Assembly: GCA_019414025.1 (NCBI GenBank)
Contig: DXMU01000046.1
Coordinates: 1-64,000 of the forward strand
DNA length: 64,000 bases
DNA from: Collinsella sp.
Lineage (GTDB): Bacteria > Actinomycetota > Coriobacteriia > Coriobacteriales > Coriobacteriaceae
Direction of reading: 5' to 3'
Numbering within the stretch: position 1 is the stretch's first letter; every line of letters begins with the position of its first letter. Under the pieces are notes generated by a model. It saw nothing but the letters and a program-made list of their open reading frames with translations. It was not told where the DNA came from and made no database searches. The translations under genes and the position numbers were made by a program. Below, piece after piece: positions 1 to 9,579 of the stretch.

Positions 1-130
1 CATGACCAGAAGGTCTATGCCGTCCTCTTTTCATGCCAATTTGTTCGCTCTGGTGACCGCTCGCTGGCATTACCAAAACATCGACGGTCCAATAATGATC
101 CCTTGGGGACGGAGAAAAAGTGGTCGTTGG

Positions 131-169
131 GGGACGTTCTTGTTTGACTAGTCGTTTAAGAACGTTCCC
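131..169. repeat. Hairpin near left edge
   Basis: Two 11-base arms, GGGACGTTCTT (131-141) and its complement ending at 169, surround a 16-base loop. A GATCCCTTGGGGACGG motif lies just upstream at about 97-113 and resembles parts of the palindromes at 9385-9448 and 52403-52431. No gene is visible in bases 1-327. The left end may hold the tail of a neighbouring intergenic region. Confidence 0.55.
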
Positions 170-234
170 AATGACTATTCGGATTGCTAATTTGTGCGGG
201 CTGTGGTTTTGTGACCTGCTGAAATTAAAGATAC

Positions 235-248
235 TGTACAACTGTACA
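235..248. promoter_or_regulatory. Candidate operator upstream of yhgE pair
   Basis: TGTACA occurs twice, two bases apart (235-240 and 243-248), giving a 14-base palindrome about 80 bases before the first YhgE-type gene. A TetR-family or similar dimer could bind here. That is an inference from symmetry alone. Confidence 0.3.
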
Positions 249-327
249 CTAACTCATCTTCGTAGTATATTGCTACCCGCAAAACTCAGCACCATTGTGC
301 CGCGAGGCACTAAAGCGCCTACGTACA

Positions 328-3144
328 ATGGTTGTCGATAGTACGATTCGATTCAACGACAGGATGGATGGTCCAAGCGTGAGTCTCGGCAGCAAACTAT
401 CCAACGCAAAGGTCTCCTTTGCGATATTCAAGCGCGACATTAAGCGACTGCTTGTGAACCCCGTCGCCTTGGTGGTTACCCTGGGCGTGTGCGTTATCCC
501 CTCGCTGTATGCCTGGTACAACATCGTGGCAAACTGGGATCCGTACGGAAACACCCAAGGTATCAAGATTGCCATCGCCAACAACGATCAGGGCACTCAG
601 AATGACTTGGTGGGCGAGCTCAACGCGGGCGACCAGGTCGTCGATCAGCTCAAGGAGAACGATCAGCTGGGCTGGACCTTCGTCGATTCGGCCGCCGATG
701 CCAAAGAGGGCGTCGAGAGTGGTGAGTACTATGCGGCCATCGTAATCCCCAAGAACTTCTCCGACAATCTTGTTTCGATGCTCGATGGCAATTACCATCA
801 GCCGAAGCTCACGTACTACGTCAACGAGAAGAAGAGCGCTATTGCGCCCAAGGTCACCGACACTGGCGCCAATACCATCGAGGAGCAGATCAACTCGGAG
901 TTTGTCTCCACGGTGGGCGAGACCGTCGCCAGTATTGCCAAGGATGCCGGAGTCGATTTAAAGGACAAGGCAACCCAGACTCAGGATTCGTTGGCCGGTT
1001 CGGTATCAGAGGCTTCCGATACGTTGGGCGAAGTGCGTGATTCGATTGGCGACATGAATGCCGCCATCGATAAGACGAGTGGTTCCATTGCCTCGGCAGA
1101 TGCGGCACTTGCCGGTCTGCAGGGTCAGGCGCCGTCGCTGACGCAGGCGATCTCCCAGGGCAATGACCTGCTGGGCGAGGCTCGCGCCACGGCGGGCAAC
1201 TCTGTCGCCTCGCTCTCCAAGGCGCTCTCGGAAGGCAGCCTTGCGCTCACCAAGACGTCAGCCTCCGCAAACGCTGCCATCGGCAAGCTGACGGGCGCGG
1301 TCACATCTACGACCACCCGTATCGACAACTCGCTCGAGTCTCTTCAAGCGACGATCGACCACAATAAGGCCGTTATCGGGCACTTGGAGATTCTCGCCAA
1401 TGACACGTCGACAGGTTCCGAGGAAATTGACGCGCGCATTGTATCGACCATCGATTTGCTTCGAGAGCAGAATGAAAAGCTTCAGAGCATCAAGGACGGT
1501 CTGTCCGCGCAGTCGAGCGCCATGGCGAATGACGCAGCGGCTGTTTCGGGTGCCAGTGACGCTATCAATAACGCAATTCATACCGGTGCGACCAACCTTG
1601 GCCAAGCCCAGACGGACTTGGGCCAAAACGCGCTGCCGAAGGCCTCGAGCGCGCTCGACTCTTTTGCTGCCGTTTCGGGCGACCTGACCGGTATCGTCTC
1701 GGGTATGACACCTACACTTGCAAATGCGCGCGGCACGTTGGCGCAGCTTAGCGCTACGCTCGGCCAGGCCAAGACCACGCTGTCCCAGACCGATTCCTCG
1801 CTTGCCAAGGTCCAGGACAAGCTTGCAACCGCCGCCAATGACATCGCGGCGCTGCAGACCTCCGAGTCCATGGGCGAGCTGGCCGATCTGATGGGCGTCG
1901 ACGTCAATGACGTCGCAGACTTCATGGCATCTCCGGTTGAGCTCGCGTCCAAGTCGATCTATCCGGTTAAGAGCTTCGGCTCGGGCATTGCCCCGTTCTA
2001 TACCAACCTGGCGCTTTGGGTGGGCGGCTACGTGCTTATCGCCATCTACAAGCTCGAGGTCGATCGCGAAGGCATCGGCAGCTTTACCGCGCGTCAGGGC
2101 TACTTTGGCCGCTGGTTGCTCATGGTGATCCTGGGCGCGTTGCAGGCCATCATCGTTACGGTAGGCGATCTGGTGATTGGCGTGCAGTGCGTCAGCCCGC
2201 TGCTGTTCGTGCTGGGCGGCATCGCCATTTCGTTCACCTACGTCAATATCATCTATGCGCTGTCCACCACGTTTAAGCATATCGGCAAGGCTATCGGCGT
2301 CATTCTCGTCATCGTGCAGATCCCGGGTTCGTCGGGCATGTACCCCATCGAGATGATGCCCGGCTTCTTCCAGTGGCTGCACCCGCTGCTGCCCTTTACC
2401 TACGGCATCAATCTGCTGCGCGAGACGGTCGGCGGCATGTATTCGTTCAACTACCTGTTTAACCTGTGCATTCTGGGCGTGTTCTTGATCGTGGCGCTCT
2501 TTATCGGCCTGCAGCTGCGTCCGCTGCTGCTCAACCTTAACCTGCTCTTTGATAAACAGCTCTCCACGACCGGTATGATGATTTGCGAGTCCAACGACCT
2601 GCCGCGCCAGCGCTACTCGCTGCGCACGGCCATGCGCGTCATGCTCGATTCCGATTCGTACCGTCGCGAACTGCTCGATCATGCGGTCGCCTTTGAACAT
2701 CGCTACCCGTACTACATCAAGGGCGGTTTTGCCGCCGTGGTGGGCGTTCAGGTCCTGCTCTTTGTCCTGTCGACGGTTCTCGATATCGACAATAACGGCA
2801 AGATCATCCTGCTTGTCATTTGGATCATCTCGGTTATTGCCATCTGCGGCTGGCTTATCAATATCGAATATATCCGAGCGAGCCTCAATACCCAGATGCG
2901 CATCTCGGCGCTTTCGGATGAGGACCTGCGTCGCGAGATGCGCGAACACACGGCCGCCATTCCTGCCGCCCGCCACATGTTTGGCCTCAACGCCAGCGAG
3001 CGTGGTGCCAAGGGCGGCGATCAGTCCACGGGCCGCTTGCCGCATATCGGCTCGCACCATAAATCTCAGGGCAGCGACAGCACAGCCACAAATGATGGAG
3101 ATACCACCGCGCTTGGCAAGCACTCCAAAGGAGGTGAGGCATAA
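328..3144 (+). CDS. YhgE/Pip domain membrane protein (long form)
   Basis: The protein begins with a short cytoplasmic segment (FKRDIKRLL), then one membrane segment ending SLYAWYNI, then a domain with the family signature GEYYAAIVIPKNF. A ~400-residue Ala/Ser/Asp/Lys-rich helical region lacking hydrophobic segments follows; it is probably extracytoplasmic coiled coil. A C-terminal group of about six ABC-2-like membrane segments comes next. This is the YhgE/Pip (phage infection protein) plan, related to EsaA of type VII secretion. After that core this copy has roughly 170 extra residues with two more membrane segments and a polar tail, which its neighbour lacks. The start is uncertain: ATG at 328 or 364, or TTG at 295, none with a well-spaced ribosome site. 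It is directly followed by a second family member. Function is unproven. Confidence 0.8.
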   Translation: MVVDSTIRFNDRMDGPSVSLGSKLSNAKVSFAIFKRDIKRLLVNPVALVVTLGVCVIPSLYAWYNIVANWDPYGNTQGIKIAIANNDQGTQNDLVGELNAGDQVVDQLKENDQLGWTFVDSAADAKEGVESGEYYAAIVIPKNFSDNLVSMLDGNYHQPKLTYYVNEKKSAIAPKVTDTGANTIEEQINSEFVSTVGETVASIAKDAGVDLKDKATQTQDSLAGSVSEASDTLGEVRDSIGDMNAAIDKTSGSIASADAALAGLQGQAPSLTQAISQGNDLLGEARATAGNSVASLSKALSEGSLALTKTSASANAAIGKLTGAVTSTTTRIDNSLESLQATIDHNKAVIGHLEILANDTSTGSEEIDARIVSTIDLLREQNEKLQSIKDGLSAQSSAMANDAAAVSGASDAINNAIHTGATNLGQAQTDLGQNALPKASSALDSFAAVSGDLTGIVSGMTPTLANARGTLAQLSATLGQAKTTLSQTDSSLAKVQDKLATAANDIAALQTSESMGELADLMGVDVNDVADFMASPVELASKSIYPVKSFGSGIAPFYTNLALWVGGYVLIAIYKLEVDREGIGSFTARQGYFGRWLLMVILGALQAIIVTVGDLVIGVQCVSPLLFVLGGIAISFTYVNIIYALSTTFKHIGKAIGVILVIVQIPGSSGMYPIEMMPGFFQWLHPLLPFTYGINLLRETVGGMYSFNYLFNLCILGVFLIVALFIGLQLRPLLLNLNLLFDKQLSTTGMMICESNDLPRQRYSLRTAMRVMLDSDSYRRELLDHAVAFEHRYPYYIKGGFAAVVGVQVLLFVLSTVLDIDNNGKIILLVIWIISVIAICGWLINIEYIRASLNTQMRISALSDEDLRREMREHTAAIPAARHMFGLNASERGAKGGDQSTGRLPHIGSHHKSQGSDSTATNDGDTTALGKHSKGGEA

Positions 3145-5334
3145 ATGAAGAACATCCTGCATCTGTTTAAGCGCGATGTCCAAAACGTGTCTCGCTCCGT
3201 GATCGGCTTGGTTGTCGTGATGGGCCTCATTATCGTACCGTGTCTGTACGCGTGGTTTAACATCGCCGGCAGCTGGGATCCGTACGGCAACACCGGCAAT
3301 CTTAAGATCGCCGTGGTCAACACCGATGAGGGTTACGAGAGCGATTTGATCCCCGTCGAGGTTAACGTGGGCGAAAACGTGACCGCCACCCTACGCGGCA
3401 ACGAGAGCTTCGATTGGGTTGTGCTCAACAATCGCGAAAAGGCTATCGAGGGCGTTAAGTCGGGCGCGTACTATGCTGCCGTCGTTATCCCCAAAACGTT
3501 TAGCGCTGACATGATGACGCTTTTCTCGACCGACGTGAAGCATGCCGATATCGAGTTCTACGAGAATCAGAAGGCCAACGCCATTGCGCAGATCGTGACC
3601 GAGAAGGGTTCGAGCGCCGTCCAGAGCCAGGTTAACAAAACTTTTACCGAGACCATTACGAGCATCGGTCTTAAGACGGTGTCCAGCCTGCTCGATTACA
3701 TGAGCACCGACCAGGTCAGCAACTTTATCGCCAACCTGTCCTCGACGCTCGGCGATTCGGTCCAGGACCTGCAGGACGTTCAGGCCAGCGCAACGTCGCT
3801 TGCGGGCATTTTGAGCTCCACGTCCGATTCGCTGACGTCGGCGAGCGGCATGCTCAAGCAGACGGGCACGGTCGATGAGTCAACGAAGCAGCTGATGGAG
3901 CATGTCAAGAGCGGTATTAGCGATTCCAAGGAAGCGCTGAAGGACGCCAACGACGCCATCAATGCCGCGATTGACGGAAGCGCGGGCTCGTTTGACAACG
4001 TGTCCGCCGAGCTTGCGAAGGCATTTGATGCCGCGAATCAACATGTCGACCTTACAGTGTCCCAGCTCAACGATGCCGCGGCGGCGCTCAACACGCGTGC
4101 CGACGATATCGACGCCACGGCCGACCAGCTCCGCAGCTTTGCCGATCAGGTGACTGACGAAAAACTCCAGGACAGCCTCAAGTCTGTGGCAACATCGCTG
4201 AGCAGGATTGCTGTGGAGTATCGCAACAACGCCAAGGACTTGACGGCCACCGCGAAGTCTCTCTCTGACAGCATGGCAGAGGTTAATAAGTCGCGTGCCG
4301 AGGTCGATCAGGCAATCGCGGATGCCAAGGCTGGTATCTCGGGCGCCAAGACTGACTACGACTCTACGTTTTCGGCCAAGGCAAAGGAGCTCAAGAAGAC
4401 CATCTCGGGCGTTTTGGATTCGCTGAACGGTATTTCGAACGATCTGGATAGTGCTGTTGCTGGCCTGACCGACGCATCCGGTTCGCTGGCAAAGGGCCTC
4501 TCCAAGGCTGCAAAGCTGGTCAACAAGGCTTCTGATCAGCTGGGCGAGGCGTCGGACAAGATCAGTGCGTTTAAGGACGAGCTCGACGGCGCCTTGATGT
4601 CGGATGACCTCGCTACGATCAAGACGATGATCGGCAATGATCCCGAGGGTCTGGCCGTGTCGCTTTCCGGCCCCGTCGCGCTCGATCGCAAGCCGGTCTA
4701 TCCGATCCGCAACTACGGTTCGGCCATGGCACCGTTCTACACGATTCTGTCGCTCTGGGTGGGCTCGATTGTGCTGGCGGCCATGATGAAGGTCTCGGTT
4801 GACGATGAGCTTATCAACGAGCTCATCCCCGTGCGCCTGCACGAGATCTACCTGGGCCGCTACCTGTTCTTTGGCGGTCTGGCCCTGCTGCAGGCAACGC
4901 TCGTGTGTGCGGGCGACATCCTGTTCTTTGGCATCCAGTGCGACGACCCGCTGCAGTTTGTGCTGGCGGGCTGGGTCGCGAGTCTCGTGTTCTCCAATAT
5001 CGTCTACACGCTTACGGTTTCGTTTGGCGATATCGGCAAGGCGCTCGCCGTCGTGCTGCTGGTCATGCAGGTCGGCGGTTCGGGCGGCACGTTCCCCATC
5101 GAGATGACCGGCCCCGTGTTCCAGGCGATCTATCCGTTCCTGCCGTTCACCCACGGCATCAACGCCATGCATGCCGCCATGGCCGGTGCGTACCACATGG
5201 AGTACTGGATTGAGCTAGGCATTCTGGCGAGCTATCTGATTCCGTCGCTGGCACTGGGCGTCGTCTTCCGCCGCCCGGTCATCAAAGCCAACGACTGGAT
5301 CATCGAAAAACTGGAGTCAACCAAATTGATTTAG
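3145..5334 (+). CDS. YhgE/Pip domain membrane protein (short form)
   Basis: This is a paralogue of the preceding gene, with the same order: LFKRD start, first membrane segment ending CLYAWFNI, signature GAYYAAVVIPKTF, a long helical polar region, and about six C-terminal membrane segments. At 729 residues it is close to the usual family size and lacks the C-terminal extension of its neighbour. The ATG follows the upstream stop codon with no gap, and AGGAGGTGAGG sits inside the end of the upstream gene, so the two are translationally coupled and probably form a hetero-complex. The family is linked to cell-envelope export or phage adsorption; the substrate is unknown. Confidence 0.82.
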   Translation: MKNILHLFKRDVQNVSRSVIGLVVVMGLIIVPCLYAWFNIAGSWDPYGNTGNLKIAVVNTDEGYESDLIPVEVNVGENVTATLRGNESFDWVVLNNREKAIEGVKSGAYYAAVVIPKTFSADMMTLFSTDVKHADIEFYENQKANAIAQIVTEKGSSAVQSQVNKTFTETITSIGLKTVSSLLDYMSTDQVSNFIANLSSTLGDSVQDLQDVQASATSLAGILSSTSDSLTSASGMLKQTGTVDESTKQLMEHVKSGISDSKEALKDANDAINAAIDGSAGSFDNVSAELAKAFDAANQHVDLTVSQLNDAAAALNTRADDIDATADQLRSFADQVTDEKLQDSLKSVATSLSRIAVEYRNNAKDLTATAKSLSDSMAEVNKSRAEVDQAIADAKAGISGAKTDYDSTFSAKAKELKKTISGVLDSLNGISNDLDSAVAGLTDASGSLAKGLSKAAKLVNKASDQLGEASDKISAFKDELDGALMSDDLATIKTMIGNDPEGLAVSLSGPVALDRKPVYPIRNYGSAMAPFYTILSLWVGSIVLAAMMKVSVDDELINELIPVRLHEIYLGRYLFFGGLALLQATLVCAGDILFFGIQCDDPLQFVLAGWVASLVFSNIVYTLTVSFGDIGKALAVVLLVMQVGGSGGTFPIEMTGPVFQAIYPFLPFTHGINAMHAAMAGAYHMEYWIELGILASYLIPSLALGVVFRRPVIKANDWIIEKLESTKLI

Positions 5335-5397
5335 TTCAGCAACGTAAACGCCGTCGGAACATCGAGATCTTCCAACCCGATGCTTTAGCGTAGTGAA

Positions 5398-5427
5398 TTG
5401 CACGGGCTGCTTGGTTGTTGCTACAGT
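5398..5427 (+). promoter_or_regulatory. Candidate sigma-70 type promoter for the DMT gene
   Basis: TTGCAC (5398-5403) and TACAGT (5422-5427) are separated by 18 bases, upstream of the DMT transporter gene. Confidence 0.4.
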
Positions 5428-5428
5428 A

Positions 5429-5466
5429 GCGGGGCGTGCCGGGGGTCCGGTGCGCCCTGCTTTTAT
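5429..5466 (+). terminator. Leader hairpin with T-rich tail (possible attenuator)
   Basis: A GC-rich stem (arms 5429-5443 and 5447-5460, with a few G-T pairs) is followed by TTTTATTT. It lies between the candidate promoter and the DMT gene start, so it could terminate early in the leader. It could alternatively belong to the end of the yhgE operon. Confidence 0.4.
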
Positions 5467-5535
5467 TTGACCATGAGGCGGCACGCAGCCATGCGCGTGC
5501 GGACACCACGCCCAGATTGAGCGCGAGGATGCCCT

Positions 5536-6519
5536 ATGGCCCAGCATGCCACTGACAATATCGAAATGATGCCCGATAGCCCTGTTGCTCGCGAGGACCT
5601 GGGCGCGGGCGGCACCTCCCGCGGCGCCGGCGCTCGCTCGCCGCTGTTCTGGAAAGTCCTGCTGCTTTCGGTGGCAGTCGTCTGGGGCTACTCCTTTACG
5701 ACCATGAAGGACGCGCTCGACACCATTCCGGTGTTCGAACTGCTCTACTTGCGCTTTCTGCCTGCGGCGTTGGTCATGTTTTTCATCTTCCACAAGCGCA
5801 TCATCGCGCACCTCAACGCCCGCAACCTTATCGTCGGACTTGGCATGGGCGCACTTATGTGGGCCGCCTACGCCCTGCAGACAGTCGGTCTGGCGCACAC
5901 CACGGCGGGCAAGAATGCTTTTTTGACGGGCACGTATTGCATCGTTGTGCCGTTCGCGAGCTATTTTCTGAGCGGCGAAAAACTCACCCGCTATAACCTG
6001 GGCGCGGCGCTGCTGTGCTTGGCGGGCATTGGCTTGGTGGCGCTCGATAGCGTTGAATTCAACATCGGTGATGTCATTACGCTGGCGGGTGCGGTCTTTT
6101 TCGCCATCCAGATGGCGGTGACTGCCAAGTACGGTCGCAAAATGGACATCAACGTCATCACGTTTTGGATGTTTGTGGGCAACGGCGTGCTGAGCCTGGC
6201 AACGTCGCTGCTATTCGAGACCCAAGCGCCTCTGTCCGTGTGGACGCCGAGCTTTATCAGCGCGATGGCGTTTCTCTCGGTTGGTTGCACATGCGCGGCT
6301 CTGCTCATCCAAAACGTCGGCTTGGCGCATGTCTCGGCCTCGACGGGCTCACTGCTCCTTTCGATGGAGTCGCCTTCGGGCGTGCTGTTCTCGGTGCTGC
6401 TGATGGGGGAGGCGCTCACCTCGCGCCTGCTCGCCGGCTTCGCGCTCATCTTTCTTTCGATTATCTTGAGCGAGACGCATTTCGATTTCTTGCGCCGAAA
6501 ATCACACCCGCAATTGTAA
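5536..6519 (+). CDS. DMT-superfamily (EamA) permease
   Basis: A 327-residue protein with about ten hydrophobic segments arranged as two EamA repeats. The first includes VVWGYSFTTMKDAL and FLPAALVMFFIF, and the second begins near GDVITLAGAVFFAIQ. Members of this drug/metabolite transporter family export amino acids or other small metabolites across the cytoplasmic membrane, and specificity cannot be read from sequence. The ATG at 5536 has a weak GAGG upstream. An unusual ~35-residue polar N-terminus rich in Gly/Ala/Arg precedes the first membrane segment. It appears to be a single-gene unit closed by a strong terminator. Confidence 0.85.
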   Translation: MAQHATDNIEMMPDSPVAREDLGAGGTSRGAGARSPLFWKVLLLSVAVVWGYSFTTMKDALDTIPVFELLYLRFLPAALVMFFIFHKRIIAHLNARNLIVGLGMGALMWAAYALQTVGLAHTTAGKNAFLTGTYCIVVPFASYFLSGEKLTRYNLGAALLCLAGIGLVALDSVEFNIGDVITLAGAVFFAIQMAVTAKYGRKMDINVITFWMFVGNGVLSLATSLLFETQAPLSVWTPSFISAMAFLSVGCTCAALLIQNVGLAHVSASTGSLLLSMESPSGVLFSVLLMGEALTSRLLAGFALIFLSIILSETHFDFLRRKSHPQL

Positions 6520-6531
6520 ACAACTTGTTGC

Positions 6532-6557
6532 GCCGCCCTCCCAGGGCGGCATTTTTT
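6532..6557 (+). terminator. Rho-independent terminator after DMT gene
   Basis: Perfect 8-base arms GCCGCCCT (6532-6539) and AGGGCGGC (6543-6550) with a 3-base loop, followed by ATTTTTTAT. Confidence 0.85.
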
Positions 6558-6635
6558 ATGCGTCGCCCTTAAAGTAGTACCTTGCACTTTACGCTATCAA
6601 AGTGCTTGCTGCAAAAACGTTACTGGAGGGCATCT

Positions 6636-7931
6636 ATGGCACCAGCACTGTCCGATCTTCAACCGCAATCAGCGCCCAAGGCCACCGCGGCGGCGCAGAC
6701 CGCTATCGGTGACGGTCTTGTTGCAGAAGCTCAGGCTTTTGCAGACGAGCTCGCTGCGTGGCGACACGATTTACATCAGATGCCCGAGCTGGGTAATAGC
6801 CTCCCGCAGACCTCTACGTATATCCAAGCGCGCCTGACCGAGATGGACATCCCATTTGCTACGCTCGTCGATGGTTCCTGCGTTGTGGGCCTTGTCGGCG
6901 CCGGTGCCGCCGCGGCCCAAGGCAATGGCATCTGCACGAATGAGCAGGCCGGTACGGTCATCATGCTGCGTGGCGACATGGACGCCCTGCCCGTTGCCGA
7001 GGAATCCGGCGAGCCCTTTGCATCCACCAACGGCTGCATGCACGCTTGCGGTCACGATATGCACGCGACGGCGCTGCTTGGTGCGGCTCGTATGCTCAAA
7101 GCGCGCGAGGCAGAGCTTGTTGATGCCAACGCTACGGTTAAGTTGCTGTTCCAGCCGGGCGAGGAAACCTTTGAGGGTGCCCGCGCCGCCATCGCCGACG
7201 GTCTGCTGCAGAACCCGCGCCCTCAGGCGGCCTTCGCCATGCATGTCAACAGCCAGTCGCCGCTTGGCCTGGTGCTCTACGGCAGCCCGGCGCTCTCGGG
7301 CGTGTACGGTTTCCGCATCACGCTCCAGGGCAAGGGCGGCCACGGTTCCAGCCCCGAGATCTGCATCGACCCCATTACGGCCGGCGTCCATGTGCACCTG
7401 GCGCTCCAGGAGCTCATCTCCCGCGAGGTGCCGGCGGCCAAGGAAGTCGCACTTACCGTTGGTAAGTTCGCCGGCGGCTTGGCGGCCAACGTCATCCCCG
7501 ACACCTGCGTGCTCGAGGGAACGCTGCGCGGCTTTGATGTTGAGCTCATGGCTCACCTAAAGACCCGCATCGCGGAGGTCGTTAACGGCGTTGCTACGAC
7601 CTATCGTACGCCGGCGACCATCGAGACGCTTTCGGATGTTCCGCCGCTTGTACTCGACAGCGATATGACTCAGGCGTCGCTTGGCTACGTGGGCGCAGTG
7701 CTGCCCAAGACGGCTTTCTTGCCGCTTTTCCATGCCATGGCGAGTGAGGACTTCGCGCTTATCTCGAGCAAGATCCCAAGTGCGTACTTTACCGTGGGCG
7801 CGGCCGTAACCGACACGGACGAACACTTTGCCCAGCACCATCCCAAGGCACGTTTTAACGATGCCGAGCTGCCGCTCGGTGCCGCGGCCTATACCGCCGT
7901 CGCTTTGGGCTATATCGCCGATCATCGGTAG
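6636..7931 (+). CDS. M20-family amidohydrolase
   Basis: A zinc-type aminoacylase/carboxypeptidase of the M20D amidohydrolase group, which cleaves N-acyl amino acids or similar amides in the cytoplasm. Family motifs are in order: RHDLHQMPELG near the N-terminus, LRGDMDALPV, the metal-site block HACGHDMHATALLGAA, FQPGEETFEGA, a dimerisation domain in the middle (GKGGHGSSPE) and MASEDFA near the end. ATG at 6636 is preceded by GGAGGG at good spacing; upstream in-frame codons lack a ribosome site. It is followed after 40 bases by an MFS permease on the same strand, so the permease may import the substrate or export a product. Exact substrate is unknown. Confidence 0.85.
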   Translation: MAPALSDLQPQSAPKATAAAQTAIGDGLVAEAQAFADELAAWRHDLHQMPELGNSLPQTSTYIQARLTEMDIPFATLVDGSCVVGLVGAGAAAAQGNGICTNEQAGTVIMLRGDMDALPVAEESGEPFASTNGCMHACGHDMHATALLGAARMLKAREAELVDANATVKLLFQPGEETFEGARAAIADGLLQNPRPQAAFAMHVNSQSPLGLVLYGSPALSGVYGFRITLQGKGGHGSSPEICIDPITAGVHVHLALQELISREVPAAKEVALTVGKFAGGLAANVIPDTCVLEGTLRGFDVELMAHLKTRIAEVVNGVATTYRTPATIETLSDVPPLVLDSDMTQASLGYVGAVLPKTAFLPLFHAMASEDFALISSKIPSAYFTVGAAVTDTDEHFAQHHPKARFNDAELPLGAAAYTAVALGYIADHR

Positions 7932-7971
7932 CACCCAATCTTGCTACTCGTTTGTTTAAAAAAGGAACAGT

Positions 7972-9276
7972 ATGTCCCAGCAACGTAAATTTTTCCCCGG
8001 CTGGCTCGTGGTGGCCTCCGGCTTTGTGATCATGGCCACGTGCTACACGATTTTCGTTAACTGCATGAGCCTGTTTCAGCCGCTCATCGTAAGCGACCTG
8101 GGCATCACGCTTGCGCAGTACAACATCTCCAACGCTATCTCCACCGTGGTGAGCGTTATCGGCTCGCTTGTCATTGGCCATGTCGCCGATAAAGTAAGCG
8201 GCCGCGTTTTGGGCTCCCTCACTGTAATCGCCACCTCTGCCGTTCTTGCCGGCATGAGCTTTGTCGGTGAGCTGTGGCAGGTCTACGTGCTCTTTGCCGT
8301 CTCGGGCTGCTTTGCCGTCGCCTCGACCCGCCTGCTCATCAGCCTAGTGACCGCCAACTGGTTTACGGCCAAGCGAGGCCTTGCCATCTCCATCGCACTT
8401 TCGGGCTCGGGCTTTGGCGGCGCTATTCTGTCTCCCATCGTGAGCTCGCTCATCGTGAGCGTTGGCTGGCGTTCCGCCTTCCTGGTGCTCGCGGCTATCT
8501 GCATGGTGGCGGCGCTGCCCATCACGGCCTATTCCTTCCGCACCAAGCCTTCCGAGATCGGTCTTAAGCCGCTCGGCGAGAATCCAGGCGACCCGTCTGC
8601 TTCTGCCACGGGTGATAAGAACGAGAAGGCAGCCCCCGAGGTTAGCGTCGGCTGGTCTCGTATCAAGAAGAGCCCGGCATTTTGGCTGCTTGTCGTCGCC
8701 TTCCTCTTTATGGGCTTGGTCAATGGCGCCATCCTGCCCAACCAGGTTACCAACATGACGAGTGTTACCGTCAACGGTGCCAAGATTGTCACGGGCGGCC
8801 ACGATCCCATGTGGGCGGGTACCGTACTTTCGGCCTACATGGTCACCGTCGTTATTGCCAAGATTTCGCTCGGTGCGATCTATGACCGCTTTGGCCTGCG
8901 CTTTGGCAATATCCTTGGCTCCGTTGCGTGCATTATCGCCTGCGTGGCGCTGTGTTTCCCGACGACGGACCTCGGTCCTATTGTCGCCGCTGTGAGCTTT
9001 GGTGTTGGAACGTGCATGGGCACCATCACGCCTACCATCGCCGCGTCCAAGCAGTTTGGCATGGCCGACCTGGGTAAGGTCACGGGCACCATTACCTCGC
9101 TCGAGATGGTCGGCGGCACCGTGGGCGCCATTGTCTCGGGCGTGCTGTTCGATGCCACGGGCTCCTTTGCGAGCACCTGGATTGTGTGCCTGGCGTGCTC
9201 CGTGGTCATGCTCGTGTTCCTGCTGGCATCCGAGCCCATCGCCGCCAAGCTGCGCGCAAGCGTGGCGGGGGAGTAG
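7972..9276 (+). CDS. MFS transporter, oxalate/formate antiporter (OFA) type
   Basis: A 434-residue protein with twelve predicted membrane segments. The N-terminus (FPGWLVVASGFVIMATCY) and the loop GHVADKVSGRVLG match the OFA branch of the major facilitator superfamily, which moves small organic anions. AAAGGAAC lies before the ATG at 7972. The gene follows the M20 amidohydrolase by 40 bases and probably shares its transcript. It ends just before a cluster of three long hairpins that could stop transcription. Substrate is not determined by sequence. Confidence 0.85.
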   Translation: MSQQRKFFPGWLVVASGFVIMATCYTIFVNCMSLFQPLIVSDLGITLAQYNISNAISTVVSVIGSLVIGHVADKVSGRVLGSLTVIATSAVLAGMSFVGELWQVYVLFAVSGCFAVASTRLLISLVTANWFTAKRGLAISIALSGSGFGGAILSPIVSSLIVSVGWRSAFLVLAAICMVAALPITAYSFRTKPSEIGLKPLGENPGDPSASATGDKNEKAAPEVSVGWSRIKKSPAFWLLVVAFLFMGLVNGAILPNQVTNMTSVTVNGAKIVTGGHDPMWAGTVLSAYMVTVVIAKISLGAIYDRFGLRFGNILGSVACIIACVALCFPTTDLGPIVAAVSFGVGTCMGTITPTIAASKQFGMADLGKVTGTITSLEMVGGTVGAIVSGVLFDATGSFASTWIVCLACSVVMLVFLLASEPIAAKLRASVAGE

Positions 9277-9309
9277 CGGGTCGCCGCCTATTCCTGTTTG
9301 CCTGTTCTG

Positions 9310-9375
9310 CCCGTGGCTGCCCTGGAAGCCGAATGGATGCTCGTACTGTCATTCGGTTTCCAGGGCAGCCACGGG
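9310..9375. repeat. Long palindrome 1 of triple hairpin cluster
   Basis: Arms of 26 bases (9310-9335 and 9350-9375) with one mismatch, around a 14-base loop. The left arm starts CCCGTGGCTGCCC. Confidence 0.85.
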
Positions 9376-9384
9376 TCTACGAAA

Positions 9385-9448
9385 TGATCCCTTTTCCTCC
9401 GTCCCCAAGGGATCACGTAATCCGAAGGGGACGGAGGAAAAGGGATCA
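9385..9448. repeat. Long palindrome 2 of triple hairpin cluster
   Basis: Perfect 22-base arms (9385-9406 and 9427-9448) around a 20-base loop. The left arm starts TGATCCCTTTTCC and ends CGTCCCC. It shares the GATCC...GGGGACGG theme with 97-113 and 52403-52431. Confidence 0.88.
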
Positions 9449-9454
9449 CAAACT

Positions 9455-9514
9455 GCGGCGGCGCGTCTGGCCGAACGAGCCCCCATCCCCTCGTTCGGTC
9501 AGACGCGCCGCCGC
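9455..9514. repeat. Long palindrome 3 of triple hairpin cluster
   Basis: Arms of 25 bases (9455-9479 and 9490-9514) with one mismatch, around a 10-base loop. The left arm starts GCGGCGGCGCGTCTG. With the two preceding palindromes it fills the MFS-hisS gap. Confidence 0.85.
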
Positions 9515-9579
9515 GTTGCTGCTTTGTGCCGTATAATGTCCACTACCTATGACGCGATACAAAAGAAAGGTGTTTGCCC

